Both the position numbers and the translations under genes were made by a program. Source: Cyprinus carpio (lineage: Eukaryota; Chordata; Actinopteri; Cypriniformes; Cyprinidae). From it: a stretch of 64,000 nucleotides of DNA. The stretch spans positions 12,661,372-12,725,371 of the forward strand of contig NC_056576.1 of assembly GCF_018340385.1 (NCBI RefSeq), written 5' to 3'. The notes under the pieces are model-generated. The model saw nothing but the letters and a program-made list of their open reading frames with translations. It had not been told where the DNA came from and searched no databases. Shown here one piece after another: positions 50,045 to 60,900 of this stretch. Position 1 is the stretch's first letter. Every line of letters begins with the position of its first letter.

Positions 50045-53000
50045 TTCACTCTCAATGATATAGAGAAAGATGACACCAGTACTTGAACAACTAATTACAG
50101 AGGTCTTGGCAAACAGGAAGAAGAGAAATCTAACTGTTTTCAGATCCAGTAAGAGATTAGTATTAAGAGATAATAAGTGATTAGTAATAAGAGAAAAGAG
50201 ATTACACAACACATTTTTTGCATGTTTAAATCATTTATCGTTCTACACTTTTTCCCCCAAATCAGTGCAGATATTGATAAAAAGTGCAGATTAGAGATTC
50301 CTATAGTACACAAAACCCAAAATAAGACAGGGAAGGAGACAAAAAAAAAGAAGCTGGAGAAACCGGAGAAAATTATTTTTGTAATTGCATTTCTCAGAGG
50401 AAAACATCTGCCTAGCTAGAGAAAGTCAGATGAAGGATTGACTGGGTGAAATCTTGCTGATAAGGTGATCAAAGCAAGGGAGGAAGTGCCTATCCTCAAA
50501 AAATAAATAAAACAAAATAAATCACACCAAAATATGATATCGAATCAGTGTGTGAACTCATCATTTTTCTTAAGGATAACTTATCCAAACGGCAGATGAG
50601 GGTCTTAATGGTTTAAACTTGTGGAAACTGATGGACTTCAATGACAACAAGTTTTAACAAACAGTGCTGTAATATAAACACAAAAATATTATGATATTTT
50701 AAAACTGCTGTGAAGTACTCTTGAGGGCAGCTCAACTCAAGGAAGGACATGCTTTTAAATCATTGTTTTCACACACTGTTCTACTTAGTCTACCTTCATT
50801 CGATTCTTCCTGATTCTGTTTTTCTTCCATGAAATAGTCCCTTTTATTCTTTTTCTTTAGCGTAATCCTCCCACCCTTCACCTCTTCTCACACTTATCCT
50901 CTCTCTGGCGGTAAAGAAGGAGAACTTTTCATTTATTATCCTGCTTCATCTCAACTTCTGGAGCTGGAATTTTCCCACTGCATTCTCATTTCGTTAGACT
51001 GCATGGCATTGACACTGACATACTTAGGCCTGTTTTGTGCATGAAAGTAGTGCATATTTATATCAACTCTCACTGATCACAGCAGTATTTACATTGCCAG
51101 TGTCCTGTTTCGTGTAGACTAATTAGGATTTGGATGATTGTGATCACCCTCCTCATTGGGCAAATAGCACATCAAAAAGATAACAGAAATCCTTTGTGAT
51201 CCTCTGGTCCTTAAAACTAAATTGTGATTCTTGGCTGTACAGAGAGGACACAGCAATAAACCATACAGTAAAATTGGTTCATCCAGAACAAGCGATTAAG
51301 TTAATTTCCTGCTTGTGAACAAACCTTGAAACACAAGGACTGGGGAGGATTAGATTCACAGCTGCAGAAACTGTTATTACAGAGAAAAGGAAAACAAACT
51401 TACCATCAGTGGCAATGTCATCTACAGGCAGGTTTTGAATGTGGGCCATGTACCCAATGGCAGAGAAAATAACAAACCCAGCCACGATACTGGTGGCCTG
51501 AATTAGCCAGACAGACGATAATGTGTCCCCTGTAAAATAAACGGTGAAAAGTGATGAGGAGAAAGAATCATGTTTTCCTGGAAAATAACAGAGACCCTTG
51601 TAATGACTGGACCGAGCAGACACACAATTATTTGTTATATTTAACAAATAATCTTTAAAACCCACTTTGTGAGTTGCATGCACCAAGTGCAACTATCACC
51701 CCTCCCTGTCCAAGAGGGCTCAGTTATCAGGACTAACCATCTTGGCTCACTCAAATCCTGAGGGTGTGACATCCTCCACTTTAAAAGATCACTGATCACA
51801 AGATCAGGGCGGTTTTAAGATTCTAAAAAGATGAGGATGTTTGAGCTAGAAGTATATAGACTCCTAAGTTATATCAGGCTGCGGCCTTGGTCTTTCCATT
51901 CACCAAAGATCCTCAGACAGCTTCAGCTGGTTCTCTCTCATCAAGAAAAACTCAGCCAACAAACTGCCATCAGGACACTTTTATTTAAATAGACAAGACA
52001 TGAAATTATCAACTTAAGTACTCCCCACCCTTTTTAAGAAGAAATGAACTAAGAACTAAGAAATAGTACTCATGGCTGAATCTCAACAATTCTATAACTT
52101 CTTGCATTCCTGTACTCTGCTTAAGTTCTCTTTCCATTGCTAATGTGTATGCATTTATATGTGTGTGTGTTTTAGAATAGTTTAAGTGTTTAGTGTTTAG
52201 TTAATAAAGTCTTGTTTTTGTATCACACTCAAGGTCGTTTGTTTTTTTGCTAGTCCGTAATCGTGAGAGATTTTGGCTGCACGCTCTGAGTAGTTTTGTA
52301 CAATAAGACGTTATTTTTTTGTTTCCATACCCTGGAAATAACCATTTTTTAGAATTAATAAACAATTAAACACCAGGTGTTCGGTTGGGGTGAACATATT
52401 TGTTTTGATTGTAATATTAATTCCATTAGCTGATCCAAATATGTATAATAATTTATAACAAGTTATAATTAATTAATATTTGCGCTTTTGAGCTAATGTG
52501 CTACACACCCTTACCGCAGCTCTGATCAGTGTAATAAACTTTAAATCAAATAAAAAAAGCAAGGTTACAGTTTTAGTTCTATATTTACTTTGATACATTT
52601 ATTTTTAAATTAAATAAGCTTTTAAAATGTAAAATCAGCACCCTGGATGAAACCAACCAATACCCCTAAACCTTCACACTGCTATATTTGCTTACCTGAG
52701 GATGTTGTTGTTGAACTTGTTGTAACTGGCCATGAGATATCATAAACCAAAGGAAATGCCAATAGAGTTGAAGATCTGAGCAGCAGCATTGACCCACACC
52801 TACAACATAAGTTTTAACAAAGCGCAGCGGTTTTATTTTTGTCCTTTGTCCATACATTGTTAACATAAACATGTCTAAAGTTTTGAGTTTTTTACTAAAA
52901 AATTTACAGGAATTATGTGTCATGTTTTGCTTTATTATATGGAGTTACTAGGATTCTCAACTGATCTGAATATTTAATAGCAATTTAATTCCAACATTTC

Positions 53001-56000
53001 TGCAGTTAAGCTTTTTATGAAAACAAACAATGTGAAATTATTGGGTTTGGCGATTGTGTCATAGCATTTTATACAAGCAACCTCAATAGAAACAGGGAAA
53101 AAGTGTGTCATGAGAAATAAAACATGCCATTCATTCAGTGCCCTAGCTTTTACATGACTCATGGGTGTTTTCGAAGATTTTCTGGTGTTAAGTTATTTCA
53201 AACCTGCTGATTCGCTTCACCAAGTGTTAATTACATGTCAAATGGTAAACCACCACAGTTCCCACAGTAATCTTGTTGTGTGTCAGCGGTACTACAGTAA
53301 TGATGTGGTAGCATGTAAACAGCTTCTAGTTTGTTTTTAACACTACGGTGACTTCATGTATGTTCAGTCATGTATAATCTCACCTGGACTTCCAAGAGTT
53401 TACTCCAGTTTGGCATGAGGAAGAAGAGGATACCATCTTTTGCTCCAGGCAACTGAACATTATTGATCAGCAATGCAAACAGTATGAAATAAGGGAATGT
53501 GGCAGTGAAGTACACAACCTATGGACAGAGTCAACAAGAGAGATTTATATTTGTGATAAGGCAAAAGTACATAACTTCTCTACAGATAATAATATAGAAA
53601 ATTATTATTATTTTTTTTTTTTTATATATATTATTTGATTTTCATTTTTTGACATATAGGATTAAATATATTGAGGGTTATTCATCTGAATAAATATGAT
53701 AAATATGGTTACTAATACTGTTAAAGGGGTCATATGATGCAATTTCAATTTTTCCTTTCTCTTCAGAGTGTTACAAGCTTTTGGTGCATTAAGAAGATCT
53801 GTAAAGTTGCAAAGACTAAAGTCTCAAATCAAGATAAATCCAAAGATATTCTTTATAAAAGTTAAGAGTAAACCACGCCCTCCTAAAACGGCTCGTTCTA
53901 ACATGCCACCACATGTCTACACCATGATGTGGGAAGATTTGCATAACGGTGCCCAAATGTTCGCGCAAAGAAAAAAGTGTGTGACTTTTATTTTTTGCTG
54001 TTGCCACCACTGCCATGTTGTGGAGATGTTGTGTGTTTTCATTGTGAAAGCGAAACTACTTTCTTCTTCCTAAAAAGGAAACAACTAGAAATCAGTGGTT
54101 AGGTTGTATTTACAACACTGTTCCAGAACAGTTCAACCCAAATATTTAGATGTGTACTGCACATTTTATGGAGGATGAGAAACCGTTTCCTGAACCAGTA
54201 GCCTACAATGCATCTGTGGCACAAGGGGTGTTTCTATAAAGTAGGGCAGTTCCCAACTTTGCAAGGACAGTCGGACGCATCTGACTCACAGCTTGTAAGT
54301 ACTTTTTTTATTTTAAAGAATTTTGCCACTGATGATTCAAACCAGAGTTTTGAGCAGTGTAAAGTAGAGCTTGTTGTATGTCGTTTTTCTCTGATTACAA
54401 AATGCAGACCATGGTTTTTATGTTTACGCGCGGCGTGATACGCAATGCAACGCATAAAAAGACAGTATAAGTCATTATAATCAATAAATATGTCCCCACT
54501 GGATGCTACAAATGCCTCGTTTGTAATGGGTTTTATTGGTTTTGTCTCATTGTGCCGGGACACACGGCATCACAGTGTTAAGGGGCATAACATTTACGTC
54601 ACACACGCTTGAGGCATTCAGCCAATCACAATGCACTGGACAGCTGGCCATTGTTTTTAGAACGATGAGCTTTGTAAAAATCGACACGTTTCATAAAGGC
54701 GGGGTATAGAGGAGCAACAATAATGTACATAATGTGGAAAATAATGTGTTTTTTTGAACTTTAAAACTGCATAAACACATTGTATTACACCAAATACACA
54801 AATAATGTTCTTTTTAGCAACGTCATATGACCCCATTTATATAATTAGCCTTATTCTCTATAAACACAAACACATTGTTTATATTTTTTATAAGACTAAA
54901 ATCCTTAACTATCTATTTGTAGTTTAAATATGCTATTGTTTCCCATACTAAAGGCTTAATTTAGATTATTCAAATGCATTGAATCGGTTAAGAAATGATG
55001 TGAGCTCTGAACTCAGACCTTCCCAGTGGATTTGACCCCTTTAAAGATACATAAATAAACAATGGCCCAGGCCAGAACTAGAAGACCAAAGAGTTCCCAA
55101 CGAATCCCTCCAGCATGCTCAATCCCTGTGGTCACTTCTAGCACCTTATGACTGAAAAACACAACAAAAACAAAACATTGAAAAATAATGCTAACAAAGC
55201 ACAGTCACACAACAGAGCAAATCTCAGGACTCTAAACATTACACTGACTTGATGATTAAATGAATAATACTTAAAAAAAAATATAGACTCATTAAAGGTT
55301 CATTGATGTCCATAATTTTATTGGAAATCCACAAATTCTACACACAGTAAGAAAGCACTCAAAATGTTCCATTTACATTGAATATGAAAAGTCAACAGTA
55401 GAGAGTGATACACAACTATAATCAACCTCTGACAGAAAATCAAGAATTTTCACCAAATATGGCATAGACAAAGACAGTAAACAAATTAAATCATGTTACT
55501 CACTCAAAGAACTGTTGACTGCCGATTGCAGATGTTGTGTCATTGCCAGGAAAACCAGTGGAACAGTTGCCAACTGCATTCCATGTGTTGTTGCAGGACT
55601 GCCATGGCAATGAGGGGCTGAAAGAGTGAAGCAGGTAGTAGAGAGCCCAGGTCATGAGCACATTGTAGTAAGTGCAGAGCACGTAAGAAATCACCACTGT
55701 GGCAAGACCCACACCTGAGGACAGACAAAGATAGAGTGAGACACCAAAAGACGCCACCGTTTTCTGCCACCTTGTCCAAGTTTTTCACTGCTGAACAGAC
55801 TCACATTGGAACAGCACCTAGGGCTCTTCAGAGGCTCTGAAATGTTTAGCTTTTGCTTTAGAAGAAAAAGAATAAATCCGTTGAACTCCAGAAGTACTGT
55901 TTTAGGTTAATATACAAGTTCCAAAAGAACAAAGCAAATCTTTAAGACAGATGTTTTTGTTCAATTTATATTAAGAGGGCTCTATCTGAAAACATTTCTA

Positions 56001-56394
56001 AATATATGTTAAAAAAAAATAAAAAATAAAAAACTTTTCATGATTCCCATGATTCTTCTGTTATTCTTTTTTATTAAATATTTTTGGTGGTTGGCTAAAA
56101 CAACCAGGGATAACGCAAGAGGTTCTAGGAGATTTTTTAAGGATTGCATGAATGAATCCAGTAAGGCTGTTCAAATGTTATGCTAAACATTAGATTTCAC
56201 ATTTTAAAGATGCACAAGACTTAATTTCAAAAGATATCAGGCACACTCAGTATTGAAAAGCTAACTATTTCTTGCATACTTGTTACCTGATATATATAAG
56301 ACTTATTATCAAAAGATCTCAGGCACACTCAGTATATGAAAAGCTAACTATTTCTTGCATACTTGTTACCTGATAGAGATATATATATATATAT

Positions 56395-56433
<39 letters not shown>

Positions 56434-59400
56434 GTATATACAGTTGTGGTTATAATTTTACATACTCTTTGCAGTATCTGCAAAATGTTAATTATTTTAC
56501 CAAATTATGAGGGACCATACAAAATGCATGTTATTTTTTATGTAGTACTGACCTGAATAAGAGAAAATAACAGTTGTATTTATAAAAAGAAAAGTTTACA
56601 TACGCTTGATTCTTAATACCGTGTTGTTACATGGATGATCCACAGCTGTTTTGTTTTTGTATGATTTTTAGATCCATCTTTTCACACTGAGAACAACTGA
56701 GGGACTCATACACCACTATTACAAAAAATTCAAATGCTCACTGAGAACAGACAATTGACAGGCCAAAGAGAAACAACCAACAATATTACTGTGTTTTAAG
56801 TCGAGCTTCATGGTTTCTACAAGTCAAATGAATTTTAATGGTTTCATGCTGTTGGCAGACAGAATTGTTGCACAAAACTGTTGCCAAGTTGTATGAGAGG
56901 ATGTCCATGCAACCTGTTAATATCTGCCTTTGGCTAGCTTTCACAAAGTGACTGATACAACAAAAATATCATTGAGCTTATTTGAATGTGCTGGCTATAA
57001 CCTCAACATCAAAAGCTGAGAACCACTTGCTTACACAATAGCAGTTCTGTTTCTCAGTGAATTTAAGTGATAATTACATCATGAGAAATAAGAAATAGGA
57101 CTATTAGCAATCCACAGAATATGCCTTCTCCACAAAAGGATTCAATAGTCAGGTTTAAACGTAATACACTTTGACACATTGACATTCTGATATAATCACA
57201 ACAGCATTGCTTCCAGTGATTTTAATTCATTACTGCCATACAGTAATCAGGGTTGAAATCTCACAGAAGCCTGGAGTGAAACAGAATTTGATTTAGAAAC
57301 TGAATATGAACATCAGGAAGATGTTTACAAATTAACAGCCACATAATAAGAAACAAAAAACATTTCTCAAAGACATCAGGTTTTTTTCAAATAAGCTTTG
57401 GAGAAAGGAAATGTGCTAATATATTCTTAATGATCTATTTATGATTTACTTGCCAAGTCTAACAGTTTGAACAGTTCTGAATCCAATACAGACAGGTGTG
57501 TGATACCAATATAATCATTCAGTGTGACCTAGTTACCTTGTAACCCAAATCAACATGATAGGAGAATGACAATGCAAAGATCACTGATTTGATTTTTTTC
57601 CATGTTTTGATGGCAGCTTTAAATCCGTGGATTAATTATCATCACTCTCTGTGGATCTTGACATTATTTTGTGTCCCTTTCCCACCCTCTAAATGGAATG
57701 TTCATTTGTTGTTTCAGGCCTGAATAGTAGAAAGCTCTAAAAACAGGAATGTTGTTGTTGGCACGTTCCGTGGTGCCCTCTAAGGTCACCCAGATTCCCT
57801 CAGTGCCTTTTGGTCTCCTGAACTTAAGCCTATATGAGTCCACAGCTTCAGCAAAACTATAGACCAGAGGCATTATGGGATCATTGGATGCTCTACTGGA
57901 AATCCAGAATCAACAGTCAATCCAAACTGTTTTGTTTTTGCATGACCATGGTACCTATCCACTGCACATAACATTATTGTAGACTTTGTGTTGCTCTGAA
58001 TTTTATTTCATAAACAGATATGTTAAAGTTATTAAAAAGTTTGTATGGATTTCTAATTGAGAACAAGTTTGAACCTAAAATGGCATCAGATATCATTAAA
58101 AGAGAAAACACTACCTGCCATGTAAATATTTATTATATTTCAATAAGTAATAAACCCCATGTTACCATTATTTTCTTATGGAGAACAGCTGGGCCCCAAA
58201 TACTTCTTTGGGTTTCACATCTATAGATGTTTGCTTCAAATCAGCCACAGTAGATATACAACTACACTTTAAATTGTGCGAACAGACAGTAAGGCTGGAT
58301 TTGCAGACAAAACCTGGATCTGCATTAAGGGATATTCAGTTGCATCAATTAAAATGTATGTAAGAATTTTGTTTCTGTGACAAATACCATAACCAGGTTA
58401 CTTTACTGAGCATACAAAGATAGATAATGCAGAAGTAAAAGGAGGAGCTTTATTACAAAGGAGATCCACTGAATAGGCCATTACTCACTTTTATTTTTTT
58501 TGGTGGATTGTCAGAACATCACAAAGAATGTGACATAAGTGTACATTTCAGTCAAAAGAATATACAGAAAGAACTACCTGCTTCAGTCCCTCTGCTACCA
58601 AGGAGCCATAATCGGCTCTGAAATGAGCCCTATATCAAGGGACGGACCCAAAAGATTTGACCGGGTAGACTATCTCTGTCTTTGAGGAAAGAAGTCCTTG
58701 TTAGCAGGTGAAAGAATGACAATAAAAAAATGAAGAAACCCAAATGACGAATAGTGATGGCTGAACTTCTTATTGTTGACACTCACTTTGGTTGCAAATA
58801 GATTGCCCTCAATTTAATTTTTCTCTTGGCTCAGGTTTGATTTAATTCATTGATTTAAAAATAGTTCTTCCAGATTATTATTAGTAATAATGATTTTTCA
58901 CTTAAAACTGATCAGGATTCTAGAGAAAAATGTAGTTGTTGTTTGCACATTAACAATGTATGTTTTTATAAACACAGGAAATCAAATATGATAAAGCTGA
59001 TTTAGGTACAGAAAACCAAGTAGTAATAGGATCAGCCATCACTAGATCATCACAGATCAAGTGTAATATAGTTGCTGGTCTACACATTTAATCTGGAAAA
59101 TCCAACGTAAAGGGAAGAAGACAAGCTCTGCAGTCAATATGCATGCCAGGTCAAAGCAAAGAGACAAGATCATTCATAGTCCAGCAAAAATGATAATGCA
59201 GTTACAAAGAGTTGTAATGCTTAAAATATGTTACTGTAACACTGTTCAATAACCATGTACAGTATGCAAGGAACCAAACTTCCATGATATACGATGAGCA
59301 TTCACTTTTGTTGACACAGTAAACAACAGAAAAAAAAGCAGGACATAAATAATCACTGATAAGCAAAAACCAAGGTGCACAGCAGGCAAAGCCATCCAGT

Positions 59401-60857
59401 GGTTTTACAAGGAATAAATAAAAATATATCTTTAAATAACTTATTCCTAAAACATATCAAATGAGTTCAAGCAATCTCAAATTATCATTGAACAGGTTTG
59501 AACAGTGTTGAACAGGAGGCTATTTGTGTGATTGAAATACTGGAATGTCCCAGACAACATTTCAAATAAAAAGACTGCCCATTTTTTAGGACTACGTTTA
59601 GATGGTAGAATTGAAGACTGGAGATATGAGGGACTGGGCACACGGATCACTCACCTTTGAAAAGGGGACATATTTTAGCCAGAGCGTGGACCGGTCCCAG
59701 ACGGGTGTACTGCCCAACAGTGAACTCCATGAACAGCAGTGGGATACCACAGAGAAACAACATGATCAAGTAGGGAATCAAGAAAGCACCTGGAACATGT
59801 GAAAGATGACAATAACTGATTATTATTAATAAAAATAGTTTTACTTCAATGGTCACAAACGTACTGTATTTTTGTCTTCAGAAATTTGACAGGGATACAT
59901 CAAAAGAGTAGTTAAATAGTTTTGTAATTCCATTTTCTAAACCACAATTTGTTTCGTTTTGCAGAGTCATTCTGTGAGGTTAAAACTATTTTCTTGCAAG
60001 TCATAATGCAGATTTACCATGAAAAGAGGAAGTGTCTTTCAGGAGAGCAAGATGATTTAGTCACATGCTCTATAGAGATAAAAAGGTCTTGCTACAAATC
60101 TATTCCTTCTGACTTCTAAACTTTTTTTTTGAAGATTTAAAATAAATAAATAAATAAATAAAAAACAATCAAGAATCTTGGGTCATGAATGGTTTTACTT
60201 TCTTTGAAAAAAGGTGCAGAAAGCAAACATTCATCTGGACAATATGCATATACAGGAAGCATACAAAAAATATATGGAGCAATACAAACATAAAGCAGTG
60301 GGAGAGGATTAGCTGCTGTAAACTTTTGTGACATCTGTCCTAAATATCACAGATCACTTCTTACAGAAATTGAGTTTTATTGATTATTACTCTTGGGACA
60401 GTGTATATTGCATCTCTTAATTGAAAATACTGTATATAGCCAACCCCAATAAGGAAATTTTAAGGTTGATAATTATTCTTGGAACCAACAATCTCTTCTT
60501 TCTAACTCATATGTTTTAAGTCAATAATTAACAATGGGAAAAAAAAAAAAAAAAAAAGTCTGGCGTGAGAAACCAAGAGACATATCCAATGGCACAAACT
60601 CCTGGAGTTTCTATTGTTACATCTTATAGTTACACAACTGCTGCAACCTTAGCTTCAAATAAAATTACATGAATATAAATAAAATACACACAAAATAATG
60701 GTCAAAAAAATACAGTTTGAAAATGTAGGTCATGAAAATAATTTATACAATTTTCTACAAATATTTAAAAAAAAAAAGAATTGTCTAAAAAGGTGGTACA
60801 CCCTTAAATAAAAATTATTAAGACTTTCATTACAACATACATGTACTCAATCTGCTA

Positions 60858-60900
<43 letters not shown>

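Noticed and set aside
49627..50212. Cys-Val-rich open frames
   Set aside because: Translation of the (CA)n microsatellite; the real coding part is exon 8 only.
52720..52750. TGA as a selenocysteine codon
   Set aside because: No SLC6 transporter is known to contain selenocysteine, the position is not a conserved Cys, and the adjacent frame change gives a better protein.
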